Both the position numbers and the translations under genes were made by a program. Below, one piece after another: positions 35,745 through 43,900 of a stretch of 64,000 bases of DNA; the stretch's first letter is position 1; every line of letters begins with the position of its first letter. The stretch lies in contig NZ_FNOT01000005.1 in the NCBI RefSeq assembly GCF_900107105.1, positions 228,320 through 292,319 on the forward strand, read 5' to 3'. Source of the DNA: Geodermatophilus africanus. GTDB lineage: Bacteria > Actinomycetota > Actinomycetes > Mycobacteriales > Geodermatophilaceae. The notes below the pieces were generated by a model, which saw only the letters and a list, made by a program, of their open reading frames with translations, was not told where the DNA came from and did no database searches.

Positions 35745-37520
35745 GTGCCCCGCCGCCGAGACGCCGTCGTCCGGCGAGGGATGCGCCACGTCGGGCGCGC
35801 GATCGTCGAGCAGCCGGGCATGTTCACGCTGGCCTTCCTCGCCAGCACCCTCTACGGCGCGATGTCCGTCGCCAGCGCCTACGTGCTCGGCGAGGTCGTC
35901 GACCGCGTCGTCCTCCCGGCCCTGGACGACGGCGTCACCTCGGCCGGCGCGCTGACCCTCGCGGGAGCCGCCATCCTCGGGGTCGCCGTCCTGAAGATCC
36001 TCGGCATCCTCGGCCGGCGGCTGTTCGCGGGCGTCATGGGCTACCGGCTGCAGGCCGACTACCGCCGCCGGGTCACCGGCCAGTACCTGCGGCTGCCGCT
36101 CTCCTGGCACCAGCGCCACCCGACCGGGCAGCTGCTGTCCAACGCCAACTCCGACGTCGAGGCGGCCTGGTTCTTCGTCGCGCCGCTGCCGTTCGCCTGC
36201 GGCGCGGTGGTGATGATCGGCATCACCGTGGTCGCCCTGGTCGCCACCGACCCGTGGATGGCGCTGGTGGGCCTGGTGGTGTTCCCGCTGGTGTTCGTGC
36301 TCAACGCCGTCTACTCGCAGGCGATGAGCCCGCGGATGCGCCGGGCCCAGCAGCTGCGCGCCGAGGTCAGCGAGATCGCCCACGAGAGCTTCGACGCCGC
36401 CCTGGTCGTCAAGACCCTCGGCCGGGAGGACGTCGAGACCCGCCGCTTCACCGAGCGCGCCGAGGAGTTGCGCGACGGGCTGGTCGCCGTCGGCCGGGTG
36501 CGCGGGCTGTTCGACCCGCTGATGGAGGCGCTGCCCAACCTCGGCACGCTGGCCGTGCTGCTGATCGGCGCCTCCCGGGTCGCCGACGGCGCCACCGACG
36601 CCGGCGACCTGGTCTCCATCGCCTACCTGTTCACCCTGCTCGCGCTGCCCATCCGCGCCATCGGCTGGGTGCTGGCCGATCTGCCGCGCGCCCTCGCCGG
36701 CTTCGACCGGGTGACGCCGGTGCTCGACGCGACCGGCGAGACGCCGCACGGCGCCGAGCTCGCCGCTGCCGGCACCGGCGGGGCGGGGCTGGGCGTGCGT
36801 GCGGTCGACTACGGCTTCGAGGGCGCGGCCCGCCCCACGTTGTCGGGCGTCACCTTCGACGTCGCGCCGGGCAGCACGGTCGCCGTCGTGGGGCCGACCG
36901 GCTCGGGCAAGTCGACGCTGGCCGGGCTGCTGGTCCGGCTGGTCGACCCGGGCACCGGCGAGGTGCTGCTCGACGGGGTCGACGTGCGCGCGCTGCGCGA
37001 GGGCGAGGTCAGCGCCCAGGCGGCGTTCGTCCCGCAGGGCACCTTCCTCTTCGACGACACCGTGCGCGGCAACGTCACCCTGGGCGCCGACCTCCCAGAC
37101 GAGGAGGTCTGGGCCGCGCTGCGGGTCGCCGCCGTCGACGACGTCGTCCGCCGGCTGCCCGAGGGCCTCGACACCCGGGTGGGCGAGCGCGGCGCGACCC
37201 TGTCGGGCGGCCAGCGGCAGCGGATCGCGCTGGCCCGCGCGGTGGTCCGCCGCCCCCGCCTGCTGGTGCTCGACGACGCCACCAGCGCCGTCGACCCCGC
37301 CGTCGAGGCCCGCATCCTCGACTCGCTGCGCGACGCCGAGCGGCCCTCCACGGTCGTCGTGGTCGCCTACCGGCAGGCCACCATCGCGCTGGCCGACGAG
37401 GTCGTCTGGCTCGAGGGCGGCCGGGTGCTCGCCCGCGGCAGCCACGAGCAGCTGCTGGCCGAGGTCCCCGGGTACGCGGCGCTGGTGCGGGCCTACGCGC
37501 AGACGGAGGTGGCGGCGTGA
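35745..37520 (+). CDS. ABC exporter half-transporter, degenerate NBD
   Basis: The 591-residue protein has a six-helix transmembrane domain (about 25-320) and an ATPase domain (about 345-585). Walker A is GPTGSGKST (Lys389), the signature LSGGQ (486-490) is canonical, but the Walker B acid pair reads VLDDATSAVD: Asp511 replaces the catalytic Glu, and the H-loop His is Tyr542 (VVVAYRQAT). This NBD therefore forms the degenerate ATP site of a heterodimer. Its stop overlaps the partner gene (GTGA). It resembles TM287/288, LmrCD and BmrCD type exporters of drugs or lipids; substrate unknown. Confidence 0.92.
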   Translation: MPRRRDAVVRRGMRHVGRAIVEQPGMFTLAFLASTLYGAMSVASAYVLGEVVDRVVLPALDDGVTSAGALTLAGAAILGVAVLKILGILGRRLFAGVMGYRLQADYRRRVTGQYLRLPLSWHQRHPTGQLLSNANSDVEAAWFFVAPLPFACGAVVMIGITVVALVATDPWMALVGLVVFPLVFVLNAVYSQAMSPRMRRAQQLRAEVSEIAHESFDAALVVKTLGREDVETRRFTERAEELRDGLVAVGRVRGLFDPLMEALPNLGTLAVLLIGASRVADGATDAGDLVSIAYLFTLLALPIRAIGWVLADLPRALAGFDRVTPVLDATGETPHGAELAAAGTGGAGLGVRAVDYGFEGAARPTLSGVTFDVAPGSTVAVVGPTGSGKSTLAGLLVRLVDPGTGEVLLDGVDVRALREGEVSAQAAFVPQGTFLFDDTVRGNVTLGADLPDEEVWAALRVAAVDDVVRRLPEGLDTRVGERGATLSGGQRQRIALARAVVRRPRLLVLDDATSAVDPAVEARILDSLRDAERPSTVVVVAYRQATIALADEVVWLEGGRVLARGSHEQLLAEVPGYAALVRAYAQTEVAA

Positions 37521-39328
37521 GCGCCCTCGCCGAGCACCGCGGGGAGGGGGCGTTCGCCACCCTGCGCCGCGGGCTGCGGATGATGCCGGAGTTCCGCCGC
37601 GGCCTGCCGGCCACCTTCGCCCTGGCGCTGGTCGCCACCGCCGGGCGGGTGGTCGTGCCGATCGCCGTCCAGCAGGTCATCGACCGCGGCCTGGCCGGCC
37701 CCGGCGGCCCGGACCTCGACCTGGTCCGCAACGTCGTGCTCGCCTGCGCCGTCGTCGTGCTGCTGACCGTGGTGGCGGTCTACCGGATGAACGTCCGGCT
37801 GTTCCGGACGACGGAGACCGCGCTGGCCGGGCTGCGTGCGCGGGCCTTCCGCCACGTGCACGACCTCTCGGTGCTGCACCAGCAGGGGCAGCGCCGCGGC
37901 TCGCTGGTCTCCCGGGTCACCAGCGACGTCGACCAGCTGTCGACCTTCATGCAGTGGGGCGGCGTCCTGGGCGTGGTCAGCCTCGGGCAGCTGCTCGTGG
38001 CCACCGTCGTCATGGCGGTCTACTCCTGGCAGCTGACCCTCGTGGTGCTGCTGTGCTTCGTCCCGCTGGCCATCGCCGTCCGATTCTTCGCCGCGCGGCT
38101 GGCCGTCGTGTACGGCGTGGTGCGCGAACGGGTCGGCGACGTGCTGGCCGCGGTGTCGGAGTCCGTCGTCGGCGCCCCCACGGTGCGGGCCTACGGCATC
38201 CGCGAGCGCACCGCCGCCCGCCTCGACGGCGCCATCCACCGGCACTACCGGGCGCAGGTGCGGGCGCAGCGGACCACCGCGGCGGTGTTCGTCAGCGGCG
38301 AGTTCGTGGCCGCGGTCGCCAACGTCGCGGTGGTCGTCGTCGGCGTGCTGCTCGGCCTGGGCGGCGGCCTCACGCCCGGCACCCTGGTCGCGTTCCTCTT
38401 CCTCGTCACGCTGTTCGTCGCGCCGGTGCAGACCGCCAGCGAGGTGCTCAACGAGGCGCAGAACGCCATCGCCGGGTTCCGCCGGGTGCTCGACGTGCTG
38501 GAGACCGAGCCCGACGTGCGCGACCCCGCCGTCGCCGACCCGGGCAGCGCGCGGGAGCTGCCGCACACGCCGCTGGGCGTCCGCTTCGAGCACGTGACCT
38601 TCCGGTACGCGCCCGGGGCGCGGGCGGCGCTGCAGGACGTCGACCTGGAGATCGCGCCGCGCCAGCGCGTCGCCATCGTGGGCGAGACCGGCTCGGGCAA
38701 GACGACGTTCGCCAAGCTGGTCACCCGGCTGATGGACCCGTCCGAGGGGCGGGTGCTGCTCGCCGGGATCCCCCTGGAGCAGGTCGCCTTCGCCTCGCTG
38801 CGCCAGCGGGTGGTCATGGTGCCGCAGGACGGTTTCCTCTTCGACGCCACCGTCGCCGACAACGTGCGCTACGGCCGGCCGGGCCTGACCGACGAGGACG
38901 TGCGCACCGCCCTCGAGGAGCTGGGCCTGGGCGACTGGGTGGCCGGGCTGGCCGCGGGCGTCGCCACGCGGGTCGGCCAGCGGGGGGAGTCGCTGTCGGC
39001 GGGGGAGCGGCAGCTGGTCGCCGTCGCGCGCGCCTACGTCGCCGACCCCGACCTGCTGGTCCTCGACGAGGCGACCAGCGCCGTCGACCCGGCCACCGAG
39101 CGCCGCCTCACGCACGCCCTCGACCGGCTCACCGACGGCCGGACGACGCTCACCATCGCCCACCGGCTCTCCACCGCCGAACGGGCCGACGAGGTGCTGG
39201 TCGTCGACGCCGGCCGGGTGGTGCAGCGCGGGTCGCACGCCGAGCTGGTGGACGCCTTGGGCCCCTACGCACGGCTGCACGCCTCCTGGCGCCGGTCCTC
39301 GGCGGGCGAGCCCCAGCCCGCGGCCTGA
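37517..39328 (+). CDS. ABC exporter half-transporter, catalytic NBD
   Basis: The 603-residue partner of the preceding gene has a six-helix domain (about 30-330) and an NBD with Walker A GETGSGKTT (Lys395), intact Walker B LDEATSAVD (Glu518) and intact H-loop IAHRLST, but an altered signature LSAGE (493-497). Paired with the upstream subunit, the altered signature faces that subunit's mutated Walker B, so all defects fall in one composite ATP site and the other stays canonical. This is the standard layout of heterodimeric exporters. Start GTG at 37517 overlaps the upstream stop. A short hairpin (ACGCC/GGCGT, 39352-39365) follows. Confidence 0.92.
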   Translation: MSALAEHRGEGAFATLRRGLRMMPEFRRGLPATFALALVATAGRVVVPIAVQQVIDRGLAGPGGPDLDLVRNVVLACAVVVLLTVVAVYRMNVRLFRTTETALAGLRARAFRHVHDLSVLHQQGQRRGSLVSRVTSDVDQLSTFMQWGGVLGVVSLGQLLVATVVMAVYSWQLTLVVLLCFVPLAIAVRFFAARLAVVYGVVRERVGDVLAAVSESVVGAPTVRAYGIRERTAARLDGAIHRHYRAQVRAQRTTAAVFVSGEFVAAVANVAVVVVGVLLGLGGGLTPGTLVAFLFLVTLFVAPVQTASEVLNEAQNAIAGFRRVLDVLETEPDVRDPAVADPGSARELPHTPLGVRFEHVTFRYAPGARAALQDVDLEIAPRQRVAIVGETGSGKTTFAKLVTRLMDPSEGRVLLAGIPLEQVAFASLRQRVVMVPQDGFLFDATVADNVRYGRPGLTDEDVRTALEELGLGDWVAGLAAGVATRVGQRGESLSAGERQLVAVARAYVADPDLLVLDEATSAVDPATERRLTHALDRLTDGRTTLTIAHRLSTAERADEVLVVDAGRVVQRGSHAELVDALGPYARLHASWRRSSAGEPQPAA

Positions 39329-39492
39329 CCTGCGCCGTCTCCGCCTGAGACACGCCGTGCGGCGTCACAGGCGACGAGGGCGCGGGTCAGGCCGCGGCCC
39401 GACGGGCACCAGCCGTCCACAGTCCTGTTGCTCGTCCACAGTCCTGCCGCGGCGGGCACGCACCGGTGCAGCCGGCTCCAGGATCCGTCGGT
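39329..39492 (+). repeat. Short intergenic region with 14-bp direct repeat
   Basis: After the exporter a 5-bp hairpin at 39352-39365 may end transcription. CGTCCACAGTCCTG occurs twice (39414-39427 and 39433-39446) at 19-bp spacing, upstream of the next gene; it could be a binding site pair. No gene seen. Confidence 0.35.
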
Positions 39493-39882
39493 ATGCCGCC
39501 CCTCTCACCTCACCCGTCGGCGTCCGTCCCGTCACGGCTCCCGACCTCCTCACACAGCGGACCACCGACCACGGCACGGATCGCAGGCGTCCTGGGAGTC
39601 CTTGGCGCCCTGGTCCTGGCCGCGCTCGCCCTCCTCGGACACGCCCTGGATGGCGACGATGGCGACTTCGGCGACCCGTTCGTGACCGCGCTCGCCCTGG
39701 CCGCGGTGCTGCACGTGGTCAGCGCGGTGTGGTTGCTGCGCCGCCGCAGGCGGTGGCCGCTCGTGCTGTGCGCGCTGCCCCCCGTGCTGGTCCTCGGATG
39801 GCTCGTCGCCCTCGCGGCGCTCGGGTTCCTCTCTGGCCACGGCGCGGACGGGCTGGACCTGCTGCTGTCCCTGGGACCCTAG
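39493..39882 (+). CDS. Small membrane protein, paralogue 1
   Basis: The 129-residue product has a Ser/Pro-rich leader and four hydrophobic segments (about 28-47, 60-80, 84-100 and 103-115) with a basic turn (LLRRRRRWPLVL). It has no known domain. It is the first of three consecutive small genes sharing the layout helix-helix-(A/T)WLL-basic turn-helix; the next gene has ATWLLARRSWLLLVLAVVPV at the matching place. Start ATG at 39493 chosen as the first ATG beyond unlikely repeat-containing sequence. Function unknown. Confidence 0.55.
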   Translation: MPPLSPHPSASVPSRLPTSSHSGPPTTARIAGVLGVLGALVLAALALLGHALDGDDGDFGDPFVTALALAAVLHVVSAVWLLRRRRRWPLVLCALPPVLVLGWLVALAALGFLSGHGADGLDLLLSLGP

Positions 39883-39996
39883 CTGGCGATCTCGCCGGCT
39901 GCCGCCGCTCTGGCCCTGACGCCGACCTCCAGGCGGTGGGTGGCGGAGCGGCGGGCGGAGTACGTGAGCCAACCTCCACCGCACCAGCCGGGGGCC

Positions 39997-40002
39997 TAGC
40001 CT
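39997..40002 (+). promoter_or_regulatory. -10 box of a predicted leaderless promoter
   Basis: TAGCCT ends 6 bp before the GTG at 40009; no Shine-Dalgarno is present. Confidence 0.45.
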
Positions 40003-40008
40003 GCGGTC

Positions 40009-40458
40009 GTGGCCACCCCCCGCGACCGAGGCCGTCCGGCCGCCGACCTCCCGCCGCCGGACGCGCGCATGCCGCCGCTCGCGCTGATCGCCGGCGTCCT
40101 CGGGCTCATCGGGGCGCTGCCCACGCTGTTCCTCGCCGTGATCGCCGTGGCGCTCGGCGGGCTCTCCGTCGATGCCGGTCCCGACCCCTTCGCCTACCTG
40201 ACGCTCGCCGCACCGCTGCTGCAGATCCTCGGCGCGACGTGGCTGCTGGCCCGCCGCAGTTGGCTGCTCCTGGTCCTGGCCGTCGTCCCGGTCGCGCTGC
40301 TGGCCGGTGCGGTTGTCTGGGCGGCCACCGGCACCGAGGACGCCGGGAACCCGGCCCTGCCGCTGCTGCTCCTGGTCGCCCCGGTGCTCGCCGGGGTGCT
40401 GGCGGCGACCCCGCGGGTGCGTCGCTGGGTGGCCGGGCGGCCCCGCCGCGGCCGCTGA
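40009..40458 (+). CDS. Small membrane protein, paralogue 2
   Basis: The 149-residue product has four hydrophobic helices (about 22-45, 58-78, 81-104, 115-135) after a short Pro/Arg-rich N-terminus, and ends in an Arg-rich tail. The motif ATWLLARRSWLLLVLAVVPV corresponds to AVWLLRRRRRWPLVL in the preceding gene, indicating old duplication. Predicted leaderless. No function known. Confidence 0.6.
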   Translation: MATPRDRGRPAADLPPPDARMPPLALIAGVLGLIGALPTLFLAVIAVALGGLSVDAGPDPFAYLTLAAPLLQILGATWLLARRSWLLLVLAVVPVALLAGAVVWAATGTEDAGNPALPLLLLVAPVLAGVLAATPRVRRWVAGRPRRGR

Positions 40459-40518
40459 CCGCGGTCCGGTCCCGCCGCGGCCGCTGACGACGTCCAGCGA
40501 CCCCGCAGCCGGCCGACC

Positions 40519-40524
40519 TACGCT
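40519..40524 (+). promoter_or_regulatory. -10 box of a predicted leaderless promoter
   Basis: TACGCT ends 7 bp before the ATG at 40532; no Shine-Dalgarno is present. Confidence 0.45.
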
Positions 40525-40531
40525 GCCGGCC

Positions 40532-41041
40532 ATGGCGTCGTCCTCCTCCCGTGGCCGGGCGGCGGCGCGGCGCTCGCCGCGGGCCGCGCCCCAGCAGCCA
40601 CCCGCGCCCCCGGCGGCCGGGCGCCCGGTGCTGGTGCCGTTCGCCGCCGCCTTCGGCGTCCTGGTCGCTGCCGAGTACCTGTGGCTGGCCTGGCTGCTGC
40701 GCGACCCGGAGGTGGCGGTCCCGTGGTCCGTCGCCGTCCCCGCGGTGCTCGCCGTGCTCGCCCTGGCCGGCGCGGCGCTCGTGCTGCTGGGGCGGGCGCG
40801 GGCGCGGGCGTGGCTGCTGCTGGCCGTCGTCAGCGTCGTCCTGGCGCTCGGCCTGCTCGGGACCGCAGTCCTCTTCGGCGCCCTCGGCCTGGGCGCGGTG
40901 GTGGGCCAGGCGCTGCTGCTGCTCGTCGCACCGGTCGGCTGCCTGGTGCTCGCCGCACGCCGCCCGGTCCGGGAGTGGACCCGCCCCGCACGGGCGACGC
41001 GACCGGCCGACCCGGGCCGCCGGACACAGCGCACCGGCTAG
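40532..41041 (+). CDS. Small membrane protein, paralogue 3
   Basis: The 169-residue product has an Ala/Pro/Arg-rich cytoplasmic N-terminus (about 1-32), four hydrophobic helices (about 34-52, 62-82, 87-108, 112-138) and a basic tail. The turn LLGRARARAWLLLAVVSVV aligns with the two preceding genes. It appears to be the third member of a tandem family, each with its own leaderless-type promoter. Function unknown. Confidence 0.6.
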   Translation: MASSSSRGRAAARRSPRAAPQQPPAPPAAGRPVLVPFAAAFGVLVAAEYLWLAWLLRDPEVAVPWSVAVPAVLAVLALAGAALVLLGRARARAWLLLAVVSVVLALGLLGTAVLFGALGLGAVVGQALLLLVAPVGCLVLAARRPVREWTRPARATRPADPGRRTQRTG

Positions 41042-41127
41042 CGTGCAGACCGTGACCGAGCTCGCGAGGTCACGCGGAGACACGGCATCGCCGATCACGT
41101 CGGCGACGAGCCCCAGCGAGGAGGAAC
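41039..41127 (+). promoter_or_regulatory. Promoter and conserved 77-nt leader (copy 1) before the flavoprotein gene
   Basis: TAGCGT (41039-41044) ends 7 bp before GTGACC (41052), so the transcript should begin at that GTG and translate VTELARSRG... in a frame different from the gene. The first 28 nt (CGTGACCGAGCTCGCGAGGT...CGCGGAG) are nearly identical to the leader before tesB (58952-58980), and the rest of the two leaders aligns without gaps to the start codons. GAGGAGG then provides a normal Shine-Dalgarno for the gene at 41128. Confidence 0.6.
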
Positions 41128-42780
41128 GTGATCGACACCGACGTCGTGGTGGTGGGGGCGGGGCTGGCCGGGCTGGTCGCCGCCGCGGAGCTGGCGGATG
41201 CGGGCAGGCGGGTGGTGCTGCTCGACCAGGAGCCCGAGCAGTCCCTCGGCGGGCAGGCCTGGTGGTCCTTCGGCGGACTGTTCCTCGTCGACTCGCCCGA
41301 GCAGCGGCGGCTGCGGGTGCACGACTCGCTCGAGCTGGCCCGGCAGGACTGGTTCGGCACCGCCTCCTTCGACCGTGGCGAGGACCACTGGCCGCGCCGG
41401 TGGGCCGAGGCCTACCTGCAGTTCGCTGCGGGGGAGAAGCGGGCGTGGCTGCGCGAGCAGGGCATCGGCTTCTTCCCGGTGGTCGGCTGGGCCGAGCGCG
41501 GCGGGTACACCGCCACCGGCCACGGCAACTCCGTGCCGCGCTTCCACATCGTCTGGGGCACCGGCCCGGGCATCGTCGAGCCGTTTGCCCGCCGGGTCCG
41601 GGCCGCCGCCGACCGCGGCCTGCTGCAGCTGCTCTTCCGGCACCGCGTCGACGAGCTGGTCGTCAGCGGCGGCGCGGTCACCGGCGTCCGCGGGGCCGTC
41701 CTGGCGCCCAGCGACGTCCCGCGCGGGGAGGCCAGCTCCCGCGAGGCGGTCGGGGACTTCGAGATCCGCGGGCAGGCCGTCGTCGTCACCTCCGGCGGGA
41801 TCGGCGGCAACCACGACCTGGTGCGGCAGAACTGGCCCGCCCGCCTGGGCCCGGCACCCCAGCGGCTGCTCTCCGGCGTCCCGGCGCACGTCGACGGGCG
41901 GATGCTGCAGGCCACCGAGGCCGCCGGAGGGAACCTGATCAACCGCGACCGCATGTGGCACTACACCGAGGGGATCGCCAACCATTCGCCGGTCTGGCAG
42001 CGGCACGGCATCCGGATCCTGCCGGGGCCCTCGTCGCTGTGGCTCGACGCGACCGGCAAGCGGCTGCCGGTGCCGCTGTTCCCCGGCTTCGACACCCTCG
42101 GCACGCTCGCGCACATCGGGCAGACCGGCCACGAGCACACCTGGTTCGTCGCCACGCACAAGATCGTGGAGAAGGAGTTCGCGCTGTCGGGGTCCGAGCA
42201 GAACCCCGACCTCACCGGCCGCGACGTCAAGCTGCTGCTCAACCGGGTTCGGTCCGGCGTCGCCCCGCCGGTGCAGGCCTTCCTGGACAGGGGGGAGGAC
42301 TTCGTCGTCGCCCGCACCCTGCCCGAGCTGGTCGCGGGCATGAACCGGGTCACCGGCGGCACTCCCGAGCTGCGGCTGGCCGACGTCGAGCGCGAGGTCG
42401 TCGCCCGCGACCGCGAAGTCGCCCACCCCTTCACCAAGGACCTGCAGGTGACCGCCATCCGGGGCGCGCGCAGCTACCTCGGCGACAAGCTCATCCGGGT
42501 GGCCCCGCCGCACCGGCTGCTCGACCCCGAGGCCGGCCCGCTGGTCGCCGTCCGGCTCAACCTGATCACCCGCAAGACCCTCGGCGGGCTGGAGACCGAC
42601 CTCTCCGGCCGCGTGCTGAGGCCCGGCGGCGCGGTCTTCCCCGGGCTCTACGCCGCGGGCGAGGTGGCGGGCTTCGGCGGTGGGGGCATGCACGGCTACC
42701 GCTCGCTGGAGGGCACCTTCCTCGGCGGCTGCCTGTTCTCCGGCCGGGTGGCGGGCCGTGCGCTCGCGGCCGCGCTGTGA
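41128..42780 (+). CDS. FAD-dependent dehydrogenase (KstD / fumarate reductase flavoprotein-like)
   Basis: The 550-residue flavoprotein has the dinucleotide motif VVVVGAGLAGLVAA (Gly10, Gly12, Gly15) and LLDQEPEQSLGGQAWWS at the N-terminus, a mobile substrate domain in the middle and the C-terminal FAD segment YAAGEVAGFGGGGMHGYRS followed by EGTFLGGCLFSGR. This is the pattern of the putative FAD-binding dehydrogenases related to 3-ketosteroid dehydrogenase and fumarate reductase. The substrate is unknown. GTG at 41128 follows GAGGAGG by 5 bp. A hairpin (GGGGC-GGAA-GCCCC) follows the stop by 7 bp. Confidence 0.87.
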   Translation: MIDTDVVVVGAGLAGLVAAAELADAGRRVVLLDQEPEQSLGGQAWWSFGGLFLVDSPEQRRLRVHDSLELARQDWFGTASFDRGEDHWPRRWAEAYLQFAAGEKRAWLREQGIGFFPVVGWAERGGYTATGHGNSVPRFHIVWGTGPGIVEPFARRVRAAADRGLLQLLFRHRVDELVVSGGAVTGVRGAVLAPSDVPRGEASSREAVGDFEIRGQAVVVTSGGIGGNHDLVRQNWPARLGPAPQRLLSGVPAHVDGRMLQATEAAGGNLINRDRMWHYTEGIANHSPVWQRHGIRILPGPSSLWLDATGKRLPVPLFPGFDTLGTLAHIGQTGHEHTWFVATHKIVEKEFALSGSEQNPDLTGRDVKLLLNRVRSGVAPPVQAFLDRGEDFVVARTLPELVAGMNRVTGGTPELRLADVEREVVARDREVAHPFTKDLQVTAIRGARSYLGDKLIRVAPPHRLLDPEAGPLVAVRLNLITRKTLGGLETDLSGRVLRPGGAVFPGLYAAGEVAGFGGGGMHGYRSLEGTFLGGCLFSGRVAGRALAAAL

Positions 42781-42787
42781 GCGGACA

Positions 42788-42801
42788 GGGGCGGAAGCCC
42801 C
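42788..42801 (+). terminator. Small hairpin after the flavoprotein gene
   Basis: GGGGC-GGAA-GCCCC begins 7 bp after the stop, followed by TT. It is a short GNRA-like-loop stem and could attenuate readthrough into the gene at 42851. Confidence 0.4.
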
Positions 42802-42850
42802 TTGGCGAGGGCCGGAGCGCAGCGCCCCGCGGGAGCGAACGGATGACGCC

Positions 42851-43489
42851 GTGACGCCGTACCCGAGCCCCTGGTCGGACCCGGCCACGGAGACCGAGCC
42901 CGGCGCCCCCTACTCCGGGCCGCCGCCGACAATGCCGCACCGGCCCGCCCCCGGCTGGCCGCCCCCGACGCCGTACGGGACGGCGTGGCCGCAGCCCTGG
43001 CCGCCGGCGCCCGCGCGGCCGCAGCGGCCGGCGCAGGTGATCGCCGCCGCGGTGCTCGCCCTCGTCCAGGCCGCGGGGGTCGCCCTGGCCAGTGCCTACC
43101 TCCGGCTGCTCGGGGCGGTGTTCTCGACGGCCGCCGACGAGCCCGGGTTCCCGGCCGACGCCGCCGCCCTGGCAGCCGAGGCCGGCGTGCTCGCCGTCGT
43201 CCAGCTGCTCTCGGTGGTCGTGCTGGTGGTCGCCGGGGTCCTGGCGCTCACCAGCCGCCGCCCCCTCGCCCGCTGGGCGCTGGGCGCCGCGTGCGCGCTG
43301 CAGCTGGCGCTCGCCGGCTACTGGATGGCGCGCCTGCTGGGCGCGTTCGGCTCCGCGTCGGGGCTGCTGCCGTTCGTCGTCCTCTGCGCCGCCGCGGCGC
43401 CAGCGGTCGCCCTGGGGCTGTCGGTGGGCCGCCCCGCCCGGGCGTGGTTCGGCGGGGACCCCGCCAGGGGGACGTCCCCGCACCGGTGA
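42851..43489 (+). CDS. Proline-rich four-helix membrane protein
   Basis: The 212-residue product starts with about 58 Pro/Tyr/Trp-rich residues (many PP and PxP units, e.g. GWPPPTPYGTAWPQPWPPAP), typical of actinobacterial membrane proteins with disordered cytoplasmic tails. Four hydrophobic helices follow (about 62-85, 110-132, 138-160, 168-190). General layout resembles the three small genes at 39493-41041, though the N-terminus differs. GTG at 42851 has CGGGAGCG about 18 bp upstream. No function known. hisI follows after 36 bp. Confidence 0.6.
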   Translation: MTPYPSPWSDPATETEPGAPYSGPPPTMPHRPAPGWPPPTPYGTAWPQPWPPAPARPQRPAQVIAAAVLALVQAAGVALASAYLRLLGAVFSTAADEPGFPADAAALAAEAGVLAVVQLLSVVVLVVAGVLALTSRRPLARWALGAACALQLALAGYWMARLLGAFGSASGLLPFVVLCAAAAPAVALGLSVGRPARAWFGGDPARGTSPHR

Positions 43490-43525
43490 GCCGGCCGGGG
43501 GTGCGCGGGTGGGACGATCGGGCGC

Positions 43526-43900
43526 ATGTCCGCCGCCCCCGCCGCCGAGTCGGCCCTGGACCCCGCGGTCGCCGCCATGCTGCGCCGCGATCCCGCCGGG
43601 CTGGTCGCCGCCGTCGTCCAGCAGCACGACACCGGTGAGGTGCTCATGGTCGCCTGGATGGACGACGAGGCGCTGCGCCGCACCCTCACCACCGGCCGGG
43701 CCACCTACTGGTCGCGCAGCCGGCGCGAGTACTGGGTGAAGGGGGAGACCTCCGGCCACCGCCAGTGGGTCCGTGACGTCCGGCTGGACTGCGACGGCGA
43801 CGCGCTGCTGGTCCTGGTCGACCAGGAGGGACCGGCCTGCCACACCGGCGAGCGCTCGTGCTTCCACCGCCCGCTGGAGGTCACCGGTGCGGCTCGGTGA
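43526..43900 (+). CDS. hisI: Phosphoribosyl-AMP cyclohydrolase
   Basis: Opens the adenine ring of PR-AMP, third step of histidine synthesis. The 124-residue monofunctional enzyme shows [32 protein letters not shown], and the metal-ligand cysteines in [13 protein letters not shown] and [13 protein letters not shown] at 43526 is preceded by GACGAT, a possible leaderless -10. It overlaps trpE by 14 bp, so histidine and tryptophan genes are physically joined, as in mycobacteria. Confidence 0.96.
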   Translation: MSAAPAAESALDPAVAAMLRRDPAGLVAAVVQQHDTGEVLMVAWMDDEALRRTLTTGRATYWSRSRREYWVKGETSGHRQWVRDVRLDCDGDALLVLVDQEGPACHTGERSCFHRPLEVTGAAR

